Assembly: GCF_958298935.1 (NCBI RefSeq)
Contig: NC_084921.1
Location: 47,169,001-47,233,000, forward strand
Direction of reading: 5' to 3'
From: Phragmites australis
Taxonomy: Eukaryota > Streptophyta > Magnoliopsida > Poales > Poaceae
Length of the DNA: 64,000 bases
The notes beneath the pieces are model-generated. The model ran no database searches. It saw only the letters and a list, made by a program, of their open reading frames with translations, and was not told where the DNA came from. Shown here one piece after another: positions 12,974 through 22,700 of this stretch (positions within the stretch are counted from its first letter, which is position 1; each line of letters starts with the position of its first letter). The translations under genes were made by a program, and so were the position numbers.

Positions 12974-13476
12974 ATTTGTAATGGCAAAATTTGCTACAGG
13001 ATACTCAACTTTATTGGTATTTGCCATTTCACACTGAACTTTCAGTATTTAGCCACAAAACATTACAAATTTATGGCTCTTTGCCACAAGACACTATAAC
13101 CATTAGAATAATATTTTTTTGGATTTCATGTGAGAGAGTTGATGAAAAGACCATTTTGCCCTTCAAGTTTGTAACAACAGTTTTAGCTTGGTAGGACCAT
13201 TTTTCAATTTGGTTATTCAAAAAAATTTCAAATTCGAGAATTTCTTTTTCCATTTTTTTCAAGCCAAAACGGTTGCTACATACCCGAAGGACAAAATGGT
13301 CTTTTCATCAACACTCTCACATGAAATCCAAGAAAATACTATTCTAATGGTTATAATATCATACGGCAAAGAGCCACAAATTTGTAATATCTTATAGCTA
13401 AATACCGAAAGTTCGGTGTGAAATGACAAATAGTAGCAAAGTTTAATGTCCCGTAACAAATTTCATCATTTGTAAT
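12974..13476. mobile_element. Foldback Mutator-like MITE with 9-bp target duplication
   Basis: The element itself is 12983-13467 (485 bp). About 210 bp at the left (GGCAAAATTTGCTACAGG...) is repeated in inverted orientation at the right, at very roughly 80 percent identity by eye, around a loop of about 70 bp. It is bordered on both sides by the same nine bases, ATTTGTAAT, at 12974-12982 and 13468-13476. Long terminal inverted repeats plus a 9-bp target duplication are the signature of Mutator-like elements. It encodes nothing; the 60-70 codon frames inside are arm sequence. Confidence 0.85.
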
Positions 13477-13604
13477 ACTAGATGCTGGTTAATACAAACG
13501 CACACGCAAATAATCACGCCAACCGACGAAAACTAAGCTGGAGTAATGCACACAGGCTGTAAGCTAGTACAAGTAGTTAATTCTTGCACTGATTATATGA
13601 TTTT

Positions 13605-13775
13605 ATATCAAATACTCTATTTGATTATAAATACTTGTTATTTTGATTAAAGTCCGATCAAACTTTTAAAACTTAAAACATCAATAGCTTTTAAAATACT
13701 TAGTTTAAAAATATAAAAAATCACACGTATAGATTTATTTTAATTTTTTTATAATATTATATTTTTATGACCAGA
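13605..13775. repeat. Stowaway-like MITE remnant (tentative)
   Basis: The sequence near 13610-13680 (CTCTATTTGATTATAAATAC, then a GATCAAACTTTTAAAACTT-like run) resembles one arm of a Tc1/mariner Stowaway MITE. The other end is not clear, and no TA duplication was fixed. It lies just downstream of the 3' end of the minus-strand WRKY gene. Confidence 0.3.
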
Positions 13776-13881
13776 GTGCAGTGGGTCATGGTAGATCTTG
13801 TAAACCCAGATTGACTGAACAAACTGTCGCCTGATTTGAACTTCGTAGTCCCATCCGACGAACCGTAGTTGTGGTCCGCCC

Positions 13882-15632
13882 TCAAAACGGCAAATCGTGG
13901 ACTGGTAGCCCGTAGGAATCGCCGAAACACAGCGCACCCGTCACGTCGTAGTCCATGACATCGAGCCCGTCGTCAGCGTCAAGCGGCGGCAGCTCAGGTG
14001 CACCAGCGACCGAAACAGCGGGTGCGTCGCGCGTGCGCCCCTGCGGCTCCTGCACGAGGGCGACGTCGCCGCCGCCGCTGCTGCCGGGAGGAGACTGGCC
14101 CCCCAGCACGCACGCGAGCGACGACACGAGCACCTGGCGCTCGTGCTCCTCCTTGATGCCGCGTTCGTCCAGCAAGGCGCGGGCGTCCGGCTGCCGCGTC
14201 AGACCGGACGACAAGTCCAGCAGCGGGTTCGTCGCGCCGTACACAACCGCTTCTGGCTCCCAGGCCGGCGTGTCGCACGTGTGCTCGTTGACGTAGGTGA
14301 CGGCGTACATCGGCGGGTCGCCGTTGCTGCGCTGCTGCACCTGCTTGGTGACCGGGCAGTTGCGCTCCCGGTGGTAGATGCATTTGTAGTAGCACCTGCG
14401 TACGTACAAAAATTAAGCAGGTAAGAGGCAAGTCGCTTACTTGTTGGAACAATAATGATTTGGCAGCAAGCCATCCATCTGCGTAGCACATGGCGGCTAG
14501 CCAGGAACTATTGCATCTGGGATGGTGACGTCACTCTTGGAGCATTATTTAGTGAGAAGTGACGTAAGGAAGATGCCTCACTGATTATGATGTAACTTTC
14601 GGGGACAAAAGGCTGGTCAAGAAAACAAACGTGGAAAAACATTTTTTACTTGGAAGATAAACAGTCGTCAACATCAAAATGATTCTAGCTAATCACTTGT
14701 TTTGGTGAAGGCCCTAATCAAGCTTTTGTTGATTTCAAACGTGTGGCCGTGAGGGGAGTTCGTCCGGCTCCGGCTGCTCAAGAATCTTTTTAGAGGCGTA
14801 CACGGTGGGTGCGTGTCGAGCGACCTTTGGCGCTTGTCTCTTCTGTTACCGGAGCTTTTTTTTTTTTTTTGGCTACGCATCGCTATCCAAGCCCAATCCA
14901 TCCATCTAGTGGAACAGCGTTCCCTGTACGCCGTCTCTAGAAGCGTCACGCTCTAAATTCTAAAACTTACCCTTGCAGGCACATGGTAATTTGCTTGTTT
15001 TGTTATAGCTGCCATGCAGAGTTTTTGGAGTATATATCATGTGATAATAATAGTAAATTTATGGGTTAACTAAGAACTAAGAGAGAGATTAATATATATA
15101 TACACCTAGGGAAATTTGTGTTGGTGATCCTTTTCTGGCCGTACTTCCTCCACTGGTGCCCGTCGAAGTGCGGCGAGGATGTCAGTTTCTCCCTGTTAGA
15201 CAACAATGCACACGACAAATCAGATCAGCGTGCATACTTAATTATATCACTGGGTAATAATTTGTTAGCACAAAACTCCCATCGAGTTGGTTCCTTTGTC
15301 AGCTGTGCAGGCATGCAGCAGACAACTCACTTTCTCGGGATGCTGTCGCCTCTGTTCCGGCCCGCGCTCGGCTCCGGCATTTCCGGCGGCGGGGCGCGGT
15401 CGGGCGAGCTCATGATAGAGAGGCAGACGGTGAAGGCGCGGGACATCTCCTGCAGGATTAGTGCCGCGGTGGCCTCGGCCTGCCCCTGCCCACGCAGCGC
15501 GCTCAGGGCCTCCGCCCGCAGCTGCTCCGTGAGCTCGTGCCCGCGCGCCAGCTCCCTGATGACCACCGCCTCGCGCTCGTCCGCGGAGACCGAGCTGCTG
15601 CCGCTCACGGCGAAGCGAGGCTGCGTCTGCAT
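13882..15632 (-). CDS. WRKY transcription factor, group III
   Basis: Nuclear DNA-binding regulator; group III WRKYs bind W-boxes and often act in defence, salicylate or senescence responses. Three exons join in one frame: 15632-15331, 15192-15106 and 14395-13882, giving 300 aa. All junctions are GT-AG, and the exon 2/3 junction splits an Arg codon (AG|G), the conserved WRKY intron site. Residues 1-100 form an amphipathic helical region with a RELARGHELTEQL segment typical of group III. The domain reads DGHQWRKYGQKRIT near residues 109-120. The zinc site is C-x7-C-x24-H-x-C, the form seen in monocot group III members. The acidic tail (DADDGLDVMDYD) could be an activation region. The start follows a GC-rich leader 150 bp downstream of a TATA box. 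The exact orthologue cannot be named from sequence alone. Confidence 0.93.
14525..14568. promoter_or_regulatory. Two TGACGT motifs in intron 2 of the WRKY gene
   Basis: A perfect palindrome GTGACGTCAC (14525-14534) is followed by GTGACGTAAG (14559-14568). TGACG/TGACGT is the core bound by TGA-class bZIP factors in as-1-like elements. Both sit in the 710-bp intron 14396-15105. A role as an intronic enhancer is inference. Confidence 0.4.
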
Positions 15633-15784
15633 GGCTGCGCAGCTAGCTAGCTAGCGACCAGCAGCAAACCTTCGCTGTGCCGCTGTGGAGTGTTAGTTTT
15701 GTTCGTTGGTACGAATCGAAGTGCTAGGCAGTTTTGGTGGCGGGGATGGGCGGAAGTGGAGGGGGAGGGGGAGGCGTGACATCT

Positions 15785-15796
15785 GGTTTTATATAG
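15785..15796 (-). promoter_or_regulatory. TATA box of the minus-strand WRKY gene
   Basis: On the minus strand the sequence reads CTATATAAAACC, a good TATA match, about 155 bp upstream of the ATG at 15632. The spacing fits a 5' leader of about 120 bases. No TTGAC[CT] W-box was noticed in the next 300 bases upstream. Confidence 0.6.
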
Positions 15797-15950
15797 CGGG
15801 AGCGCGGGAAGAAAGGTCGTGGCAGCTGCACAGCACAGCTCTGCGCAAGTTGGGCATGGTTTGGTGGTGGTATCAGGGGGTCACGCGGAGTTGCGGACTC
15901 GGCTTAGGACCGTACAGCAGGTCCTTTCTTAATATAGAAAGTTAGAAACC

Positions 15951-16133
15951 GTGGGGTGGGAACTTGCAGATAGGTATCCCCGGCAGACAGAATTGGGGGC
16001 TCTGTTTTACAATTACGTCCCCATCGTGTGCATATCTTTCGAAATTGAGAAACCTACACGGAAACTGGACATTTTATTTTCGATCTGTGGGATGGGAACT
16101 TGCAGATAGGTTACCCCTGCAGATAGAATAGGG
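15951..16133. repeat. Direct repeat of about 47 bp, two copies
   Basis: 15951-15997 and 16087-16133 share a GTGGGGTGGGAACTTGCAGA-like block and continue similarly through a CCCCGGCAGACAGAAT-like end, with a handful of differences and 89 bp between them. They lie upstream of the WRKY TATA box. This could be a local duplication of a promoter segment or a transposon fragment. Confidence 0.7.
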
Positions 16134-16650
16134 ATTGCAACTGAACATTTTCCTTATATATACTATAAACAAACTTTTTGCGGGGTACACAAATGAGAGT
16201 AAAGGCATATTATTGCCTTTGAGTGCTAGATATTCCAAGGATAACTGGTGAAAAGGTCTCAAAAATTAACTCTTCATCGAGATTACAAAGACAAAAATAT
16301 TTACACCGTTTGTTTTGGTGGAACCAAATTATTAGGATGTGATCAATCAAATATATATCGCCGTTGGTGTAGTTATGTTGACAGCTATATTTCCGACTAG
16401 AGCATTAGATATGCACACTAGATAGAGTTTTTATTTCCAAATCTAGCCATAAAACTTGTATGAGCAAATTGGTTAGTTGCTACAACTTATGTACTCCTGC
16501 AAATTATAAATACCGCTATTTTCCATTTCTAAATCTTTTTAAGTCTCAACCAGCACATGCAATGGTAGTCTTTAGTTAAGCGCCTCTTTGTCCTCTTTAA
16601 AACAAGGTCGAATTTGGGGTCAATGTACTTGTGCACACACAAGCTTGTGT

Positions 16651-16728
16651 CTCGACATTTGACAAAAACTCAGTTTCTCGACATTTGACAAAGACCCATT
16701 TTCTCGACATTTGACAAAGACTCATTTT
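16651..16728. repeat. 26-bp tandem repeat, three copies
   Basis: The unit CTCGACATTTGACAAAGACY plus CATTTT occurs at 16651-16676, 16677-16702 and 16703-16728 with only a few substitutions. Each unit contains a TTGAC core (in TTTGACA), the W-box core without the usual final C/T. Confidence 0.85.
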
Positions 16729-17585
16729 CCTTCGAGGAATGTTGAATCTTCAATGTAATCTTCAATGTACTATGGCATCTAAACAATACGTACTGTACGT
16801 ACGTCTTGCTACTCCACTGGTCCTTTGCACAATTTGTCACTCATCAATCCTTTGTTTTCCATTCCTTAAACCTGATCTCTGGGCCATCATCCGGCAAAGA
16901 ATTTGCTAGGATTGAACCGTTGAACTTAACCAGACAGCAACTGTATTGCCTAACTACTCCCGGCTAATCGTGCTACACGTGCAACTGCCAGCTGGTAGCC
17001 GTGATGCAAAACCTGTCACTCTACTGCCGGTCTGTGATAGGCTCATCCTTTCGTGAATCTCTGTCAACACGCTTTCCTTCAAAATTTACTGCATGATTTG
17101 ACCGTCGTCAGTTGCTGCACCAGCCAGCTGGGAGGGAGCTAGCTAGGGATCGGAGCGGGGCCTCAACTCCGAGCACAAGTTTCCATGTTCCTGATGGAGA
17201 TATCTGGTGGCTATGTATGGCGGCATGCTTGTCAATGCAATCGGATGGATTTGTTCACCAATTGGTCCATGGGGTTTCTTCAGATACTCATCCCGTGTTA
17301 CTAAAACAGTCGCACTTGTACCTACGCTCGCTCATATGATCTGCCTGCCTACCCCCATGACATGTCTCAATCGAAATCAAAACACTGCTCCATTTGTCTA
17401 CAGCAGCTCGCAGTTTGTTCATATATAATTGGCTAGTACTTAGCCTGACATCCTTTTGGAGTTCAGGACCGTTTCAAAGGGAGGTGACAATCTAGCATGC
17501 AAACGGGCACTAGTTTTCTCTTGAAGTCATGTCACCTTGCTCAGTATAAATGCTGTTAAGTTTATGTGACTGAAGCGCATGTACA

Positions 17586-18806
17586 CACTACTACATAACA
17601 TGTTTTATATGTCGGTTCATCACTGTTAGTCACCAAAAATCGATATTGATACAACTGTCACTGCCGGTTCATAAGAAAAATAGTATCGCTGGCGGTTTTA
17701 GAAAATAACCGACAGTGATAAGTTATTATCACTGCCGGCTCATATTGTACACCAGCAGTGATAGGTTTCAGTGCCGGTTCAAGAAAACATCCGGCAAAGA
17801 AGCCTAACCCTGGACCCAAACTTTTCATCCAATGGAGTCGAATTGGAGTTCACGTCCGCGTCCGTAGCTTATTTTCAATCCACTGGTCTCTTCCGCATGC
17901 TAGCTCCAGATTTTTCTAAGTTCACGTCCGAGCTTATCCCCTCTCTCTCCCCCAACCCACCACTCTCTCCCTCTCTCTCTCTCTCCTTAGCCACCATGCT
18001 GGACACCGGATACCTGCGAGTGAGGGCCAGATCCGCGACGGGGGCGGCTGGATCTACAGCGGGAGCGAGGGCCGAGGCACGCTGGGCAGCTCAGCCTCCT
18101 ACACCGGAGAGTTCACCTCATGGCGTCGTCAACGCAGGTGCGGCCCGAGGAGTTCACGTGGCACCACGTGGAGCTCTCGCATGCGCTTCCTGGGGCCAGT
18201 GCGGTAGCCAAGCCGCTCCACCACACGCAAGCGCTGATCAAGCTCCTGTGCCTGCCGCTCACGCTGCAGGAGATCCACGGTGACCTCCATGGCGAGCACA
18301 GTGGTGAGGAGATCCACAGTGACCATACTAAGGAGCTCACCGGCGAGTTCACCGGCTACGCCCTGCCCCTCTTCCTCTATAGATCCAGCGGGAGGGCACG
18401 CTCCTCCTCCTCCCCACCTCCTCCATGCAGGGTGCAGAAGCAACAATTTTTGTGAATGTTTTGTGAGTGTTCTATGATTGCTCGGCTAGCTTGTTATGTG
18501 AATGTTCTATAATTTTTGTGAATGTTCTGTGAATGCATGTTCTGTGATTGATCGGCTAGCTTGTTCGGTAGCGGCAGCGGGAGCACCGCGTAGAGCGGTG
18601 GCCGAGGCGAGCGGCGACGGCGGAGTGGGCGTAGGGCCGAGCGGCATTTTTTTCTTTTTGTTTTTGGAAAATAGCAATTATGCTGGTGGACAACAGTCGG
18701 CAGTGATAGCAATCGGACTATCACTGCCCGTTACGTACCGTCGATTCTAAAATTAGCAGTGAAAGTTAGTTTGAAACCGACGGTGAAGTGCTGTTTTGTA
18801 GTAGTG
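17586..18806. mobile_element. Non-autonomous CACTA (En/Spm-type) transposon
   Basis: The left end reads CACTACTACATAACA (17586) and the right end is the complement of CACTACTACAAAACA (to 18806), a typical CACTA terminal inverted repeat. Subterminal copies of a CACTGCCGGTTC-like motif occur in both orientations near 17660-17790 and 18690-18790. The 1.2-kb length and the absence of transposase make it non-autonomous. The GC-rich interior (17990-18620) has open frames up to 170 codons with no recognised domain. A 3-bp target duplication was not evident. Confidence 0.8.
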
Positions 18807-20109
18807 GTGTGTGAACATTGAGCTAATTAAGCTCAAACCAATCACTGGAAGTCGCCAAGTAAACGCGTATGACTGCGCAAGTAGAAGACTGGTTCAGCCG
18901 CTGACTCGCTGACAGTATGTTTCAAATAATTTTTAAAGAAAGTTTGCTCTACATCCTTGCATCTGGGTCAAAAATGGAGGAGAAATTCTTCTTGGTCGGC
19001 GTACGTCTCTGATTGTTTATAGTTAAGGGTGTGTCTACGTCTGTACTTTGCAGTCCTAGATCGTTTTTTGGTCAAACACGAACGTAGGCGAACAAATTTC
19101 TCACCGAGACCTTTCTAGTTTCTAGTCGTTTAAATATAAGAGAAATTTGAGTGCAGTTTTGCATGCATGCGTGAAACGAACTACCGGCACAACCGCGTTC
19201 GTTTCGATTGCATGCGGGAATTCGATCTGAACGTTCTAAAATAAGATGGTCTGTTACTCTGGCCACGTGCGCAAGTGGACCTGAAAACCTAACGTGACTA
19301 CTACTTAGAGATCGAAGAAAAAAGAGACCATGCAGTGCAGGGGTCGTAATTTAAGTAGTATTACATAGCTAATGTTTTTTTTCTGAAATCAACACAAGTA
19401 CTTGTAATATACTACCACGAGGTAAGCAATCTTCTATCTGAGTAACTGTAATATACTCCTGCATATAGTACAGTATACTAAACGCAGAGAAAACTAAGCC
19501 TACAATGATCGTTTAGTACGTCTTTTGCTAACTCCACACGAGGTATCTCCAATAGTATAGCTACCTGCTATCTATAATAAATGTGCATATCATCTTAGAT
19601 ATTACAATAGATAACATCTCTAATGAATCAACTATAGCATTATTTCTGTTAAAAAAATACTTGACATTTTAGACATGACATGGTTTTTCATGTGAACCTT
19701 TGATCAAATTTTTTTATTAGAATATATTTACAATATACAATAAATTTATGATATTGTGAAAGTATTTTTCAAGACAAATTTACACATATGATTTTCATGT
19801 TTCTAAATTAAATATTTAAAAATTATTAGCAGTCAAAATATCGATAATTTGACTAGATCTTATCCAAAACCCAAAATATTTATGACCGGAGGGGTCGAGT
19901 TTTATAAAGAGACAGCCTTTAATTATCAGGCTTATTCAGAGGCTAGGCATATGCATGCAGTCCTGAAGTTTTATTATCTTCTGCTGTAACAGCCAAAACA
20001 TTGAGCAAATGCAAGAAAAAAGATCAGGTGACCAGCATCTATGTAATCTTAACATGTGCAAGGTAGATTGTCTGCTTAACACCATTCCTGATGGAGATTA
20101 GGCTGAGAC
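18807..20109. other. Intergenic DNA with one MITE remnant
   Basis: No gene is supported. 19500-19640 has A/T-rich short repeats of an ATAGATAACATCTC type. The Stowaway-like piece at 19650-19900 is listed separately. Confidence 0.5.
19650..19900. mobile_element. Stowaway-like (Tc1/mariner) MITE, about 250 bp
   Basis: The block carries the well-known order of a grass Stowaway-derived element: TTGACATTTTAGACATGACA near 19661, a GAACCTTTGATCAAA run, an A/T-rich middle with TGTGAAAGTATTTTTCAAGA, and GACTAGATCTTATCCAAAAC, ending in ATTTATGACCGGAGGGG at about 19897. The right end keeps the ACCGGAGGG terminal motif; the left end is degraded. It encodes nothing. Confidence 0.65.
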
Positions 20110-20688
20110 TAGACTAGTAGGGCTGGTAATGGGTTGGGGTGGGTTAGGGCCCCACGGGGTTTAGACTTGGCGGGGGTGGGTTCAAAATTAGCCCCATGGG
20201 GGTTATGGGTCGGGGACCCAATTAGTGTTCGGGTTGGGTGCGAGGGGGCATCTTTTCGCTTGCGGTCGTAAGCCAGCGCCCATAACGGTGGCCCAACCGC
20301 CCAAGCTAACCAAGCCAGCCCAATTGCCCCCACCTAACCCTAACCCTGACGCCTCGTGCCCCCATAGCCCATGTCGCTGCCCGCCCTCCGCGCCGCTGCT
20401 CCCACCCGCTTGTCGCGCCGCTGCCCGTTGCTCTTGTCACGTTGTTGTGCCACCGACCTCCTCTCCCGCCCACCCATCGTGCCGTCACCCTCAGTTTTCG
20501 CATCAGCACTCAGATCCCACCCGTGGGGTCCCTGTCAGGTTTCGGGTCCCTGGCAGGTTTAGGGCTAGGGGTGAATTCTCACATGTTAGTAGTTTCGAGG
20601 TCGGGTCGGGTTTTGCATATTGGGTTCGGGTCAAGTACATTCTTGATGTACCCGGTCTCAACCCGTCCCGTTGATAGACCTAGACCAG
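20110..20688. mobile_element. hAT-like non-autonomous element, 563 bp, with 8-bp near-duplication
   Basis: The element runs 20118-20680. The left end is TAGGGCTGGTAATGGGTTGG; the right end, read on the other strand, is GGTCTATCAACGGGACGGG, a loose inverted pair. Flanks TAGACTAG (20110-20117) and TAGACCAG (20681-20688) match at 7 of 8 bases, consistent with a hAT 8-bp target duplication. The GC-rich interior has no recognised coding region. Confidence 0.55.
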
Positions 20689-21218
20689 ATCCATGCAACT
20701 CTCCCAAAAATTCCAGCCCCTAGGATTTCCCAGCACCACCACCGTGGTCCCGCTCCTCCTCCCTGTCCGACGACCTTGTCGGCGGCAAGGAGGAGTGGGG
20801 ACCCACCTCCCTCCATAAATCTAGTACTAGCTAATATGTTTAGCATCTAAATCAGTGTTTCCCTTTTGTAGTTTTAGCCCATGTGGTCATTCCCGAAGGT
20901 TTTGTCATCCAACTCACCACTGTTGAAACTCCCCTGCCTGCTCCTCATGGTCGCTCAGTGGGCAGACGACCTTAAGAGGCACTAGTCGTGCCAGGGCCGG
21001 TGGGACACTGTCATCATCCAAAGAGATGGTGATGAGGCCCAACGGGTGGGGTGGGGCAGGAGCAAATTTCCATCTGCTCGTTGAGTTTGATTTGGAGCCC
21101 GTCGCATACCTCCGACTCCTCACAACTAGATCCAACTGCATTGGCTCTTTACCACTTGTTTCACCTCTCATCACCACACCGCCACTTTCTGGATATCTGC
21201 AAGCCCAAAGACACTACC
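20689..21218. other. Intergenic DNA between the hAT-like element and the chromovirus LTR
   Basis: No gene is supported. Short open frames on both strands (for example 20914-21177 minus) match nothing I recognise. Confidence 0.45.
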
Positions 21219-21615
21219 TGTTACCAACTAACAGAAATTGAGAAGGGAGAATTGGGGATCGAGCAACGGCGAGGTGCCGTGCTTCATCTGTTCTTTCAGT
21301 TCGTCGTTCTTCCTTAGTTTGTTACATGACATAATGAACTCATATAGAGTTTCTCCTCACTCTTAGACACACGCTCACCAATCGATTACATATCAGCTGG
21401 CCACACACACCACTGCATGGGCCGAAATCCATCACACTCGCCATTCTGGCCCAAAGACCCTGGGGTTTGGTTTCCTCTGTCGTGCCACTTCCTTCCGCCT
21501 TCCTTCCCCCTTGGCGTATTCCTTAGCATCAGTTCTCTTCTTCTTACTAGTTCTTTCGCTTGGCGCAGCTTCCAGCTCGTCATGCTTCGTGGTGGCCATC
21601 ACATGGTCGGTGACA
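21219..21615 (-). repeat. 3' LTR of the minus-strand chromovirus, 397 bp
   Basis: Read on the minus strand it starts TGTCACCGACC directly after a purine tract (AGAAGGGAGGG, 21616-21627) and ends in GTTGGTAACA at 21219, giving the TG..CA ends of an LTR. The short length suits Reina/Tekay-like chromoviruses. The matching 5' LTR is not in the window, because the element is truncated at its gag end near 29575. Confidence 0.7.
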
Positions 21616-21639
21616 ACCCTCCCTTCTTGAAAGACGGCT

Positions 21640-22140
21640 TGTCCCCAAGTCAGTGCACGTCGAAATCATTGATGGAGATCTTCTTCATATTTCAAGGTGG
21701 TGAAAGAGTACGGCCAAAGAGACCATTTCACCAAGACTTGAGGCACCACCTTGTTCTAGTGTCAATGTAGGCAATGATCCAAGATATATTCTGGTACCTA
21801 CAGATTAGCTGGCAATTCAGGTAAATCAACACATACCGGTGTTGGAGACTGGATGGCCTTTTTCAGTTGGGAAACATGAAAAACCGGAAGAATTGAAGAT
21901 GAGGCTGGTAACTGCAATTTATAGGCCACTGATCCTATCTTTTGGATGACTTGATAAGGGCCAAAATATTTGAATGATAACTTGTGATTGGCTCTGGTGG
22001 CAATAGAAGTTTGAATGTATGGTTGTAACTTCAAATAAACCCAATCTCCAACTGAAAACTATCGATCAGATCTCCTTTAGTCAGCTTGCATTTTCATTCG
22101 GTGCTAAGCCCTCTGTAAGTGTTGCTGCAGCAATTTGACC

Positions 22141-22183
<43 letters not shown>

Positions 22184-22700
22184 GTGTGTGTGTATGTCTC
22201 TCTCTCTCAACCATTCTTGAAGATCAGATGTTTGGCAAGATTCAATTCTATCAATGCCCAAATGTCTTGGTTCATAGCCGTACAGCATTTCAAAAAGAGT
22301 TTTGCCTAGAGTTGAGTGATAACTGGTGTTGTACCAAAATTCCTCTAGGGAAAGCCAATTAACCCATTTCTTTGGACAAGCATGAATGAAACATCTAAGG
22401 TAAGTTTATAAGCACCAATTAACCCTTTCGATTTGACCATTTGTTTGACGGTGGTATGAAGTACTCATCCACAAATCTATTCCTGTCAATTTGAATAATT
22501 CTTGCCAGAAGGAGCTAGTAAATATCTTATCTCGATATGAAATAATAGCTCGAGGAAGACCATGTAACTTGAATACACTTGGAAAGCAGAAAAAGGATAT
22601 GCCAAAGGAATCAAATAGGAATACCTTGAAAACTTGTCAACCACTACAAAGATGCAGTTATAATGAGCTGTTTTTGGGAGACCTTCAATAATATCCATTG
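21640..22700 (-). pseudogene. Chromovirus integrase core and chromodomain
   Basis: This is the low-coordinate half of the same polyprotein. Integrase core begins at 22698 (MDIIEGLPK, then FVVVDKFSRYSYLIPL). A degraded middle contains the CT microsatellite. The integrase carboxy-terminal region at 22034-21800 includes [20 protein letters not shown] and [10 protein letters not shown]. After a stop, a chromodomain-like block at about 21790-21640 includes VPQVLVKWSLWP and ends near the sequence preceding the polypurine tract. The chromodomain places it among chromoviruses. Confidence 0.82.
22146..22209. repeat. (CT)n microsatellite with a short (GT)n break
   Basis: A run of TC dinucleotides (about 17 units) is followed by CCTGTGTGTGTGTATG and a second short TC run. 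It lies within the decayed integrase and is a likely polymorphic marker. Confidence 0.95.

Larger units (their letters stand above)
15797..17585. other. Intergenic DNA upstream of the minus-strand WRKY gene
   Basis: No gene is supported. It contains the two short repeat structures listed separately (15951-16133 and 16651-16728). The rest is A/T-rich or mixed sequence with small random frames, for example at 17112-17428. Confidence 0.5.

Noticed and set aside
13955..14491. Several frames of 90-165 codons on both strands over the WRKY third exon
   Set aside because: Shadows of the real coding frame in GC-rich sequence; only one frame carries the zinc site and joins to the WRKYGQK exon.
16651..16728. 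Possible CRISPR-like array
   Set aside because: Three contiguous 26-bp units without spacers in a plant genome; simple tandem repeat.
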